From Lachnospiraceae bacterium (GTDB taxonomy: Bacteria; Bacillota_A; Clostridia; Lachnospirales; Lachnospiraceae), in the NCBI GenBank assembly GCA_017542725.1, contig JAFXWR010000139.1:1-10026 (forward strand): a stretch of 10,026 nucleotides of DNA, written 5' to 3'. Below the pieces are notes generated by a model, which saw only the letters and a program-made list of their open reading frames with translations, did no database searches and had not been told where the DNA came from. Shown here piece by piece: positions 1 through 7,200 of this stretch (the first letter of the stretch is position 1; every line of letters begins with the position of its first letter). Position numbers and translations under genes: made by a program.

Positions 1-459
1 ATTACCCATACCTTGGAAAACGCCTCTAAATATTCCAAGAACTGACATAATGAATAGTGTAGGTGCTAAAGCCCTAAGAGCAAATCTCAATAATCTCTTT
101 CTATGAAATATACTTATAAGATCTGCTCCAAAATACATTATAGAAAACATTATTATACCCACGAAGAAAGCAAGAACTAATGAATATTTTACTACAGTTT
201 TTACATCTTTAAATCTTCCTTCAGCTAATCTTTCAGAGATTATTTTTGATATAGCTGCTGGGAAAGAATATGATGACAATATAAGAAATAAAGAATATAC
301 GCTATATGCTGATGTATAATATCCGCTACCTTTTGTCCCAATTATAGAAATCATAGGTATACGATATAAAAGTCCAATTATTCTAACTAAAATACCAGCA
401 ATAGCAAGAATGCTACCCTGCATCAAGAATTTATGTTTTTTATATTCTTTCTGTTCCAT
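1..459 (-). CDS. SpoVB/MurJ-like polysaccharide or lipid flippase, N-terminal part (cut by window edge)
   Basis: This is an integral membrane transporter of the MOP/MATE superfamily, the group that flips lipid-linked sugars (peptidoglycan precursors or polysaccharide units) across the cytoplasmic membrane. The visible 153 residues begin MEQKEYKKHKFLMQGS. They contain about four hydrophobic segments (about 12-36, 48-70, 92-115 and 128-150), the family-type stretch GLLYRIPMISIIGTKGSGYY, and the FRGVFQGMGN motif that ends TM4 in SpoVB/YtgP-type proteins. The frame is open to base 1, so roughly two thirds of a usual 450-550 residue protein is missing. The ATG lies one base after the ybeY stop and has no clear Shine-Dalgarno site, which suggests translational coupling to ybeY. 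The exact substrate cannot be told: lipid II flippase, spore-type SpoVB or capsule exporter are all possible. Confidence 0.88.
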   Translation of the reverse strand, partial: MEQKEYKKHKFLMQGSILAIAGILVRIIGLLYRIPMISIIGTKGSGYYTSAYSVYSLFLILSSYSFPAAISKIISERLAEGRFKDVKTVVKYSLVLAFFVGIIMFSIMYFGADLISIFHRKRLLRFALRALAPTLFIMSVLGIFRGVFQGMGN

Positions 460-460
460 C

Positions 461-967
461 TTATCTTAATATATTTAATTTATTTAATATCTTATCCTGA
501 ATCTTGAACATTACTATCTCATCCTTCTTATTCATGTGGTCATATCCAAGTAAATGTAAAATGGAATGAGTGAGTAAAAATGCAAACTCGCGTTTTAAAC
601 TATGGTTATATTTTTTACTTTGAGACAAAGCTTTATCATAGCATACAACCACATCGCCTAAAAAAATGCTTTTAGTGTCATAATCATAAATTTGCGAAAT
701 ATATGATTTATTTTTAATCAGCTTATTAAAACTTATTTTATTATCAAATTGTATATTTGGAAACGATAGCACATCAGTAACTTTGTCGATGCCCCGAGTA
801 ACTCTATTAAGAGTTTTAATTCTATTTTTTCCTACAATTGATATGTTAACCGAAACACTTTCATTGATTTTTTCATATAACAGTACTTCTTTGATAATTT
901 TTTTTGAAAGAATCAACTCATTAAATCCAAAACTATGTATTTTAGTTAAATTAACACTTATAATCAT
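461..967 (-). CDS. ybeY: Endoribonuclease YbeY (rRNA maturation factor)
   Basis: This is a zinc-dependent single-strand endoribonuclease of the UPF0054 family, which acts in 16S rRNA 3'-end maturation and ribosome quality control in the cytoplasm. The 168-residue product has the diagnostic metal site HSILHLLGYDH (His134, His138, His144), the upstream signature TDVLSFP (residues 64-70), and LGDVVVC (103-109). Its length is normal for the family. The ATG overlaps the phoH TGA in an ATGA arrangement (964-967), so the two are translationally coupled. The phoH-ybeY pairing is widespread in bacteria and supports the call. In many Firmicutes ybeY is followed by dgkA, cdd and era; here a flippase gene follows instead. 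Confidence 0.97.
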   Translation of the reverse strand: MIISVNLTKIHSFGFNELILSKKIIKEVLLYEKINESVSVNISIVGKNRIKTLNRVTRGIDKVTDVLSFPNIQFDNKISFNKLIKNKSYISQIYDYDTKSIFLGDVVVCYDKALSQSKKYNHSLKREFAFLLTHSILHLLGYDHMNKKDEIVMFKIQDKILNKLNILR

Positions 968-1938
968 CTTTTCTTTTTATTTTCATATTTTTCATATGCA
1001 ACAACAATTTTTTGTACAAGAGGATGTCTGACTACATCCTTAGATGTAAGTCGCACAAAACTTATACCTTCTATATTTTTTAAAACTTTAATTGCACTAT
1101 CAAGCCCTGATGGCATATCCTTTGGTAAATCTTTTTGAGTGTCGTCACCGGTAATAATTACTTTTGAATTAAAACCAATTCTTGTTAAAAACATTTTCAT
1201 CTGTGGGATACTAGTATTTTGAGCTTCATCTAGAATAATAAATGCATTATCAAGAGTTCTTCCTCTCATATATGCAAGTGGTGCAACTTCTATAAGTCCT
1301 TTTTCAAAATTCGATTGAAAACTTTCAGCACCCATTATCTGGTACAGTGCATCATATAGAGGTCTTAAATACGGATCAATTTTACTCTGCAAATCTCCAG
1401 GTAAAAATCCCAACTTCTCACCAGCTTCTATAGCCGGTCTTGTCAAAATAAGTTTTGTAACTTCTCCTTTTTTGAAAGCTTCGATTGCCATACACATGCC
1501 AAGATATGTTTTTCCAGTTCCAGCAGGTCCTATGCCAAATGTAATCATATTATCTCGTATGCTGTCGACATATTTCTTTTGTCCCAATGTCTTAGGTTTA
1601 ATTGGCTTGCCTTGAATAGTTCTTGACAATATCTCATCATCGAGCATTATTATATTATTTTTAATATCGTTTTGATTTTTTAACACATCCATACAATATT
1701 CCAAGTCTTGTTCGCTAATCTCATTTCCTTTTTTTGCTTTACTAATCAATGTTTCTATCAAATTTTTTGCACTATAGACAAATGGCTTGTCTCCAATTAT
1801 TTTAATTTTTTCATTTCTAATAACAATAGAAACATTTAAATTTTTTTCAATTTTTTTAACATTCACGTCAAAACTGCCAAAAATTTTTGGCAATAATTCG
1901 TGATCTATATCAATTTCAACTAAATAGTCTTTACTCAT
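964..1938 (-). CDS. PhoH family P-loop ATPase (PhoH-like, PhoL type)
   Basis: This is a cytoplasmic ATPase of the PhoH family, related to the ATPase core of superfamily 1 helicases and thought to act in RNA metabolism together with YbeY. The 324-residue protein has an N-terminal region of about 110 residues resembling the small KH-like segment usual in this family. The PhoH core follows, with Walker A GPAGTGKT (137-144), the conserved TRPAIEAGEKLGFLPGDL stretch (166-183), Walker B IILDEAQN (234-241) and ITGDDTQ (262-268). The C-terminus has the usual DVVRHPLVQKIV. Length is typical. The ATG comes directly after the T-run of the hairpin that follows rpsU, and the only good upstream purine-rich site, ATAGGG about 10 bases away, lies inside that hairpin. 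ybeY overlaps its end by 4 bp. The Walker motifs look intact. The biochemical role remains poorly defined for the whole family. Confidence 0.96.
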   Translation of the reverse strand: MSKDYLVEIDIDHELLPKIFGSFDVNVKKIEKNLNVSIVIRNEKIKIIGDKPFVYSAKNLIETLISKAKKGNEISEQDLEYCMDVLKNQNDIKNNIIMLDDEILSRTIQGKPIKPKTLGQKKYVDSIRDNMITFGIGPAGTGKTYLGMCMAIEAFKKGEVTKLILTRPAIEAGEKLGFLPGDLQSKIDPYLRPLYDALYQIMGAESFQSNFEKGLIEVAPLAYMRGRTLDNAFIILDEAQNTSIPQMKMFLTRIGFNSKVIITGDDTQKDLPKDMPSGLDSAIKVLKNIEGISFVRLTSKDVVRHPLVQKIVVAYEKYENKKKR

Positions 1939-1973
1939 AAAAAATATGCCCTATCCATAGTTAGAATAGGGCA
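1939..1973 (-). terminator. Intrinsic terminator between rpsU and phoH
   Basis: An 8-bp perfect stem (TGCCCTAT-type arms at 1966-1973 and 1947-1954) encloses an 11-base loop. On the minus strand it is followed by TAT and then six T residues at 1944-1939. It lies just after the rpsU stop and runs right up to the phoH ATG. This is a good intrinsic terminator shape. Because no separate promoter for phoH is visible downstream of it, it is probably leaky and sets the ratio of abundant bS21 to phoH-ybeY expression. Confidence 0.75.
1949..1952 (-). promoter_or_regulatory. Probable phoH Shine-Dalgarno site inside a terminator stem
   Basis: Reading towards phoH, AGGG lies 10 bases before the ATG at 1938 and is the only purine-rich match to the anti-Shine-Dalgarno sequence in the gap. 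It forms part of the 3' arm of the rpsU terminator hairpin, so it would be masked whenever that hairpin forms. The spacing is slightly long, so the assignment is tentative. Confidence 0.45.
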
Positions 1974-1978
1974 AAATA

Positions 1979-2158
1979 CTAAAAATTAAATTTCCTCTTA
2001 CGTGCTGCTTCAGATTTCTTTTTTCTCTTAACGCTTGGCTTTTCATAAAACTCTCTTTTTCTAATTTCTTGTTGAATTCCAGCTTTTGCGCAATTTCTCT
2101 TAAATCTTCTAAGAGCATTATCTAAACTTTCGTTTTCTTTAACTATAACGCTTGACAA
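1979..2158 (-). CDS. rpsU: 30S ribosomal protein bS21
   Basis: This is small-subunit ribosomal protein bS21, which binds near the 3' end of 16S rRNA and helps mRNA engagement at initiation. From the chosen TTG start (2158-2156) the product is 59 residues, reads [18 protein letters not shown] after the initiator, and ends in the basic tail [15 protein letters not shown] typical of Clostridia. An in-frame GTG at 2167 would add three residues, but it overlaps the Shine-Dalgarno core GGGAG (2171-2167). That core sits 8 bases before the TTG, and bS21 proteins normally begin M-S/T-x-V-x-V, so TTG is preferred. The gene has its own promoter just upstream and a terminator just downstream, so it can act as a single-gene unit. 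Confidence 0.95.
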   Translation of the reverse strand: MSSVIVKENESLDNALRRFKRNCAKAGIQQEIRKREFYEKPSVKRKKKSEAARKRKFNF

Positions 2159-2166
2159 ATTTATCA

Positions 2167-2173
2167 CTCCCTT
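2167..2173 (-). promoter_or_regulatory. rpsU ribosome binding site that decides the TTG start
   Basis: AAGGGAG on the minus strand lies 8 bases before the TTG codon at 2158. The competing GTG at 2167-2165 uses the last G of this element as its own first base, so it could not be initiated from this site. Confidence 0.7.
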
Positions 2174-2183
2174 CTTTTATAAA

Positions 2184-2212
2184 ATTATAGCAAATTATAC
2201 TATTTTTGTAAA
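2184..2212 (-). promoter_or_regulatory. rpsU promoter, sigma-A type
   Basis: On the minus strand a -35 box TTTACA (2212-2207), a 17-base spacer and a perfect -10 box TATAAT (2189-2184) lie between the stop of the preceding DUF6273 gene and rpsU. A start near 2178-2176 would leave a leader of about 20 bases ending in the Shine-Dalgarno site. A second TATAAT lies within the spacer but has no -35 box at proper spacing. Confidence 0.75.
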
Positions 2213-2216
2213 TATT

Positions 2217-3047
2217 TTACTTGTAACTAATTTGAACCATTGGTCTAATGCCGTCATCCATACTATTAATGCCTGTTCCCTCAGGTACTACTGAACCATT
2301 TTCTGATACAAAAGCTTGAAAATAATTGGCATATACATCGCCAAACCACTTTCTTCTGCCAGGAAGCCCTGTAGTTCTTAAAAAATAATTGCCAGTGCCT
2401 GGATTTTCTTTATCTTCACCCATAACCCTTACACCTTTAGAAATAGCGTAAGTTGTAGCATAACACATTCTCTTCTTACTTGGTCTTTTTAACTCGTTAA
2501 TTCTTGCTTCGTTTACAAAGTTATCATTTGAGTAAAAAGCTACCATCTCATCGATTCCCGGTATAAATAAATAATCATATGTTGGTTCTCCGCTATATGC
2601 ACCATTAAATATATTAGGTGAGTTTAACAAAAATGTTGGCATTATGCACGCTAATTCTGAATCATTAAACATTTCTGTTAGCATGTCTGTATTCATATGC
2701 TTTCTTAGAGAACTAGTTTCCCATGTGACATTTTCACTAAATCCATTGAAAGGATAACAATCGAGTATATATTTTGAAATTAAAATAACAGAATTATCAT
2801 CCATTTTTAATATATCCCACTCAACAAACTCTTTTCCATCATGTATTATGCCATTTTGTTCATACTTTCCAAAGAATATGCTATCTCCAATATTTTTATT
2901 GGCTAATTGTTCTTTTAGAAAAAGTTTTTGTGCAAGAAACTCATAGTTATCATTATTATAATCTGCATAAGTGCAAATTGAAATTGATGACAAAATTGAT
3001 ATAATTACTAAAACAAAACAAAAAATTTTTGTAAATTTAATCCTCAT
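2217..3047 (-). CDS. Exported DUF6273 domain protein (divergent copy)
   Basis: The function is unknown. The 276-residue protein starts with a signal peptide: basic MRIKFTK, a hydrophobic run to about residue 25, and a likely signal peptidase I site after TYA (residue 28). No lipobox is seen, so it is probably secreted or left on the outer face of the membrane. The rest (about 52-276) looks like a DUF6273 domain. It has IGDSIFFGKYEQNG near the start, then VEWDILKMDDNSVILISKYILDCYPFN, TWETSSLRKHMN, and the closing NGSVV and GIRPMVQI. The usual WWLRSPG is changed to YFLRTTG, so this copy is more divergent than the one at 8961-9731. Its ATG shares one base with the pheT stop (TAATG) and has only a weak ribosome site, so it is probably translated by coupling to pheT. 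Confidence 0.8.
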   Translation of the reverse strand: MRIKFTKIFCFVLVIISILSSISICTYADYNNDNYEFLAQKLFLKEQLANKNIGDSIFFGKYEQNGIIHDGKEFVEWDILKMDDNSVILISKYILDCYPFNGFSENVTWETSSLRKHMNTDMLTEMFNDSELACIMPTFLLNSPNIFNGAYSGEPTYDYLFIPGIDEMVAFYSNDNFVNEARINELKRPSKKRMCYATTYAISKGVRVMGEDKENPGTGNYFLRTTGLPGRRKWFGDVYANYFQAFVSENGSVVPEGTGINSMDDGIRPMVQISYK

Positions 3048-5476
3048 TATTTTCTAAGTTCTATACCTTGAGTTTTCAATCCATTAATAATTTTTTCAAC
3101 GACTTTAACTATCTCATCATCAGTGAGGCTGTGATCGCTTGCTCTAAATGATAAATTATAAGCTATGGATTTATAACCTTCAGCAACTTGTTCGCCTTCG
3201 TAGATATCAAATAGTTCATAACTTTCAAGTAATTTCCCACCATTGTCTCTAAAAATACTTTCTATCTTTTCTACCATTATTTCTTTAGGCACTAACATTG
3301 ACAAGTCTCTCTCTGATTTAGGGAATTTGCTAACTCCCTTATATTTAAATACAAGATCAGATTTTTCAACAACAGATTGTATATCAAATTGAAGAATATA
3401 AACTTTTGTACTAATCTCATAATTTTTAGCAACCAACTCATGGACTTCACCAACATATCCAACTTTTAAATCATCAACAAATATATCAGCTGTCCTTCCC
3501 GGATGCATATATTCTATATTTTCATTTTTGATAAATGAAATTTTACCTTTTACGTGTGTTTTAGTCAAAAACTCCTCAGCATATCCTTTGAATACATAAA
3601 AATCTAATTCTTTACCATAACCACCCAAAATATAAGTTTTTCTCTCATCAGGCAAAACTTTTATATCTTTGTCATTTGGTATATAGATATTTGCAAGTTC
3701 AAATAACTTTGCAGCTTTTACACTTCTATTGAAATTGGTAGATAATGATTTTAATATTCCATTTACAAGTTGAGTTCTCATCACTTGAAACTCTTCCCCA
3801 AGAGGATTTTGAATTACAATATAGTTTCTTTCTTTAGCATTAGGATTTAAATTCAACATATCGTAAACTTTCTTTGATTCAAAAGAATAATTCATTGCCT
3901 CACTAAATCCATTATATGTAGCAATCTCCATAGCGTCATTTTCTATAATTTCTGTTTTACTTAATGAAGTTGGAGTTATTTTAATATTTGGTATTGTCTC
4001 GCCCGCTTTATCATAACCATAAAACCTCATAATTTCTTCAGCTATGTCAGCATAATTATTTATATCTTTTCTAATTGTAGGTACATTAACTTTTAATATA
4101 TCTCCAGTAATTTCAGTTTTTAAATCAATTTTATCCAATATACTCTTCATTTCAGTTGATGCAATATTTGTGCCAAGTAAATTGTTGACTTTATTAACAG
4201 AAATTTCAATATCTTTATTAACATTTTTATTCTCATCAGGATAAACATATATAAAGTCTTCACAGATTTCACCACAATTTAAATCTTCAATCAAAGCACA
4301 AGCTCTATTAATTGCTTTTATGGCATTATTTGGGTCTAATCCTTTTTCAAAAAGATTTGAAGCTTCAGTTCTAAGTCCAAGTTTTTTTGAAGAAAGACGA
4401 ATATTCGTACCATTAAAATTCGCTGCCTCTAGTAAAAGATTCTTGCATTCGTTGGTAATCATCGAGTTCTCTCCGCCCATGATTCCACCAAGTCCTATAG
4501 CACCTTCGCCATCACAAATTGTAAGCATAGTTTCATCAAGTTCACGAACTTGACCATCCAAAGTTTTAAACTTATCGCCTTTATTAGCCCTTTTAACAAT
4601 AATTTTTTTACAGCGAATTAAATCATAGTCATAGGCATGCATAGGTTGACCAAATTCCATCATGACAAAATTTGTTATATCTACTATATTGTTAATTGGT
4701 CTTATACCAACTGCCCTCAAACAATCTTTTAGCCACTCTGGCGACTCTTCTATCTTAATATTTTTTACAAATCTCGTAGAAAACATCGGGCATAAATCTT
4801 TATCTTTTACTTCTACACTAATATAGTTCTTATCACTAAATGAAGACTTAAAAGTTGTTTTTGGCATAGTAAAAGTTTTATTAAAAGTTGCTGCAACTTC
4901 TTTTGCTATTCCCAACACACTATAGCAATCTATTCTATTTGATGTTATCTCAAAATCATATAAAGTATCATCAAGATGTAATACTTTTATAGCATCATCA
5001 CCTGGCTTACAATCTATGTTTGACATATCAAATATTCCATCGCTGCCACCATATAAATCTGCAGGTCTTCCAAGTTCATCTATAGAACAGAGCATACCAT
5101 TTGATTCAATGCCACGAAGTTTGCCTGATTTAATTTTAATACCATCTGGATGTTCATCATTATCATGAGCTGATGCAGCAACTTTACCACCATTTAAAAC
5201 TGCTAGGCAAAGCATCCCTTCGTAAACATTTGGTGCACCAGTTACTATTTGAACAACTTCAGTCCCAACATTAGCTTGACAGATAAGAAGTTTATCTGCA
5301 TTTGGATGTTTTTCTACTTTTTCTAATTTTGCCACAACAATTTTATCAAGATTCTTGTCAAGTTTTTCAAATGTTTCAATTTTTGTTCCAGTCAAAGTTA
5401 TTGCCTCAGCAAACTCTTTACCAACAACATCCAAATCTTTAACATAATATTTCAAAAAATAATTAGAAGCCTTCAT
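3047..5476 (-). CDS. pheT: Phenylalanine-tRNA ligase beta subunit
   Basis: This is the beta chain of the alpha2-beta2 phenylalanyl-tRNA synthetase, which binds tRNA-Phe and edits mischarged Tyr-tRNA. The 809 residues show the bacterial domain order. An EMAP-like tRNA-binding OB domain lies at about 42-160 (DKIVVAKLEKVEKHPNADKL). The B3/B4 editing region is at about 210-385 (RPINNIVDITNFVMMEFGQP, MHAYD, IGLGGIMGG). B5 is at about 420-490 (VPTIRKDINNYADIAEEIMR). A catalytic-like core follows, then a C-terminal FDX-ACB anticodon-binding domain at about 715-808 (SKFPKSERDLSMLVP). Length is normal and nothing is broken. It follows pheS by 11 bases with the site AGGTGA five bases before the ATG, and its stop overlaps the next gene's ATG by one base. 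Confidence 0.98.
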   Translation of the reverse strand: MKASNYFLKYYVKDLDVVGKEFAEAITLTGTKIETFEKLDKNLDKIVVAKLEKVEKHPNADKLLICQANVGTEVVQIVTGAPNVYEGMLCLAVLNGGKVAASAHDNDEHPDGIKIKSGKLRGIESNGMLCSIDELGRPADLYGGSDGIFDMSNIDCKPGDDAIKVLHLDDTLYDFEITSNRIDCYSVLGIAKEVAATFNKTFTMPKTTFKSSFSDKNYISVEVKDKDLCPMFSTRFVKNIKIEESPEWLKDCLRAVGIRPINNIVDITNFVMMEFGQPMHAYDYDLIRCKKIIVKRANKGDKFKTLDGQVRELDETMLTICDGEGAIGLGGIMGGENSMITNECKNLLLEAANFNGTNIRLSSKKLGLRTEASNLFEKGLDPNNAIKAINRACALIEDLNCGEICEDFIYVYPDENKNVNKDIEISVNKVNNLLGTNIASTEMKSILDKIDLKTEITGDILKVNVPTIRKDINNYADIAEEIMRFYGYDKAGETIPNIKITPTSLSKTEIIENDAMEIATYNGFSEAMNYSFESKKVYDMLNLNPNAKERNYIVIQNPLGEEFQVMRTQLVNGILKSLSTNFNRSVKAAKLFELANIYIPNDKDIKVLPDERKTYILGGYGKELDFYVFKGYAEEFLTKTHVKGKISFIKNENIEYMHPGRTADIFVDDLKVGYVGEVHELVAKNYEISTKVYILQFDIQSVVEKSDLVFKYKGVSKFPKSERDLSMLVPKEIMVEKIESIFRDNGGKLLESYELFDIYEGEQVAEGYKSIAYNLSFRASDHSLTDDEIVKVVEKIINGLKTQGIELRK

Positions 5477-5487
5477 AATATCACCTA

Positions 5488-6507
5488 TTAATCAAACTGA
5501 TTTAGAAAACGAATATCATTTTCATATAACAATCTCATATCATCTATCTCATATTTTAACAATGCAAGTCTCTCTATCCCCATGCCAAATGCAAAACCTT
5601 GACACTTATCCTTATCAAGTCCACACAATTCATAAACTCTTGGATTTACCATTCCACATCCAAGAATTTCTATCCAACCTTCATTTTTACAAAATCTACA
5701 TCCTTTGCCACCGCACTTAAAACAGCTTACATCCATTTCAGCGCTTGGCTCCGTAAAAGGAAAATGGTGAGGCCTAAATCGAGTTTTTATATTTTCTCCA
5801 AAAAATGACTTAGCAAATGTAGTCAATGTGCCCTTTAAATCTGTAAATGAAATGTTTTCATCGACTACAAGACCTTCTATCTGGTGAAATGTAGGAGAAT
5901 GTGTAGCATCGACAGAATCAGAACGAAAAACTCTACCTGCTGAAATTATACAGATAGGAAGTTTCCCTTTCTCCATAACTCTTGCTTGGACAGGACTTGT
6001 CTGAGTTCTAAGCAACACCCTTTCGTTAATATAAAATGTATCTTGTTCATCACGAGCTGGATGACCTTTTTCTATATTTAGCTTTTCAAAATTGTACTCA
6101 TCGTATTCTATTTCTGGTCCAGTAACTACAGAGTATCCCATCTTTTCAAAAATATGTTTTACATCATTAAACACTATAGTACATGGATGATAATGTCCAA
6201 CTTCAACTTTTTTTGATGGTAAAGACACATCAATAGATTCTCTTTTGAGTTTTTCATTTAAAATAATGGCATTGAATTTTTCATGTCTATCTCTAATCAA
6301 TTCTTCAATTGATTGCCTTGCATCATTGATAATTTTTCCAAATTCTTTCCTGTCTTCCGCTGCCATATCTTTAAACGACTGCATAATAGAAGTTATTTCG
6401 CCTTTTTTACCGAAATAGTTTACTCTAATATCATCCAAGTCTTTTATTGACTTAGCCTCATTTATGCTTTGAATTGCTTTATTTTTTAATTCTTCTATAT
6501 TAATCAT
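5488..6507 (-). CDS. pheS: Phenylalanine-tRNA ligase alpha subunit
   Basis: This is the catalytic alpha chain of phenylalanyl-tRNA synthetase; it activates Phe with ATP and charges the 2'-OH of tRNA-Phe. The 339 residues begin with a helical, coiled-coil-like tRNA-binding arm (about 1-85). A class II catalytic domain follows, with HPARDEQDTFYI (149-160), motif 2 around GRVFRSD (191-197) plus THSPTFHQIEG, and motif 3 GMGIERLALL (308-317). A four-cysteine knuckle at Cys262, Cys265, Cys270 and Cys273 is common in the bacterial enzyme. The ATG is preceded by AAAGG at 5 bases. There is no T-box leader: only 85 bases separate it from rplT. No convincing promoter was found in that gap, so expression probably depends on readthrough from the infC operon. 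Confidence 0.98.
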   Translation of the reverse strand: MINIEELKNKAIQSINEAKSIKDLDDIRVNYFGKKGEITSIMQSFKDMAAEDRKEFGKIINDARQSIEELIRDRHEKFNAIILNEKLKRESIDVSLPSKKVEVGHYHPCTIVFNDVKHIFEKMGYSVVTGPEIEYDEYNFEKLNIEKGHPARDEQDTFYINERVLLRTQTSPVQARVMEKGKLPICIISAGRVFRSDSVDATHSPTFHQIEGLVVDENISFTDLKGTLTTFAKSFFGENIKTRFRPHHFPFTEPSAEMDVSCFKCGGKGCRFCKNEGWIEILGCGMVNPRVYELCGLDKDKCQGFAFGMGIERLALLKYEIDDMRLLYENDIRFLNQFD

Positions 6508-6552
6508 ATTAGCCTTTATATTTAAAATTTATGATATACTATCAATACTTAT

Positions 6553-6575
6553 AAGGGCGGATATAATCCGCCCTT
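6553..6575 (-). terminator. GC-rich perfect palindrome between rplT and pheS; weak or bidirectional terminator
   Basis: Two perfect 10-base arms (AAGGGCGGAT and ATCCGCCCTT) flank a 3-base loop in an otherwise extremely AT-rich gap. The stem is very stable. On the minus strand it is followed by ATAAGTATTG rather than a T-run, and on the plus strand by only TTTAAAA. It is therefore a poor intrinsic terminator in either direction and may be a partial terminator or an RNA processing/3'-end stabilising element that lets part of the transcription enter pheST. Confidence 0.6.
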
Positions 6576-6592
6576 TAAAATATATATATAAA

Positions 6593-6949
6593 TTATTTTA
6601 AGTTTTGCTTTGCAGTCTCAGCAAGTTTTGAAAATGCCTTTTCATCAGATACTGCGAGTTCTGCAAGAACCTTTCTATTTAAAGTGATATTTGCTTTTTT
6701 AAGACCATACATAAACTTACTATATGATATATCATTAAGTCTGCAAGCAGCATTTATTCTAGTAATCCACAACTCTCTAAATTGTCTCTTTCTTTCTTTT
6801 CTACCTCTATAGCTTTCAGTAAGCGCTCTCATAACGCTTTGTTTTGCAACTCTATATTGCTTACTTCTTGATCCTCTAAAACCTTTTGCTAGTTTTAAGA
6901 CTTTTTTATGTTTTCTCTTGGCATTCATTCCGCCTTTTACTCTTGCCAT
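6593..6949 (-). CDS. rplT: 50S ribosomal protein bL20
   Basis: This is an early-assembly 23S rRNA-binding protein of the large subunit and, in Bacillus and E. coli, the repressor of its own operon through the infC or rpmI leader. The 118-residue product has the standard bL20 sequence: [20 protein letters not shown], the basic N-terminal extension [20 protein letters not shown], and the signature [17 protein letters not shown] (54-70). Length is exactly typical. A strong AGGAGG site precedes the ATG. It lies 33 bases after rpmI in the conserved infC-rpmI-rplT order. It is the expected ligand for the leader upstream of infC. Confidence 0.99.
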   Translation of the reverse strand: MARVKGGMNAKRKHKKVLKLAKGFRGSRSKQYRVAKQSVMRALTESYRGRKERKRQFRELWITRINAACRLNDISYSKFMYGLKKANITLNRKVLAELAVSDEKAFSKLAETAKQNLK

Positions 6950-6982
6950 ATTAATCTCCTCCTAATAATTTAATCCCATATA

Positions 6983-7186
6983 TTATAAATATGGCATTAT
7001 TTTTTTCATTGTCTTTTCATTTGTTTTATCAACAACTACATCTTTTCTAAGATTTCTTTTTCTTTTAGTTGTCTTTTTGTTAAGGATGTGAGACTTATTA
7101 GCTTTCATTCTAACAAGTTTTCCAGTTCCGGTTTTCTTAAATCTCTTTGCTGCTGATTTGCTTGTCTTGACTTTGTACTTTTTCAT
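6983..7186 (-). CDS. rpmI: 50S ribosomal protein bL35
   Basis: This small, very basic large-subunit protein is encoded between IF-3 and bL20, as in most bacteria. The 67-residue product has the family pattern [20 protein letters not shown], then [18 protein letters not shown], and ends MKKIMPYL. The start is fixed by AGGAGG five bases before the ATG. The gene begins 14 bases after the infC stop, so it is in the same transcript and controlled by the same leader. Confidence 0.98.
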   Translation of the reverse strand: MKKYKVKTSKSAAKRFKKTGTGKLVRMKANKSHILNKKTTKRKRNLRKDVVVDKTNEKTMKKIMPYL

Positions 7187-7200
7187 AATTGCCTCCTAAA

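Noticed and set aside
783..1031. Plus-strand open frame of 82 codons
   Set aside because: It lies antisense to the well-supported ybeY and phoH genes, has no ribosome site or recognisable family, and its residue pattern reflects reverse reading of AT-rich codons.
4320..4553. Plus-strand open frame of 77 codons
   Set aside because: It lies fully antisense within pheT over a conserved editing-domain region; serine-rich low-complexity product with no start context.
5599..5808. Plus-strand open frame of 69 codons
   Set aside because: It lies antisense inside the catalytic domain of pheS, with no coding features of its own.
6580..6591. TA-repeat tract as a slippage or phase-variation site
   Set aside because: Only about five TA units outside any coding region and not between promoter elements; normal for such an AT-rich gap.
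6508..6592. Possible T-box or pheS-specific promoter
   Set aside because: The gap is too short for a T-box, and the best promoter-like pair (TTGATA at 6545-6540 with TATAAA at 6520-6515) has a 19-base spacer and would start transcription at the ribosome site or later.
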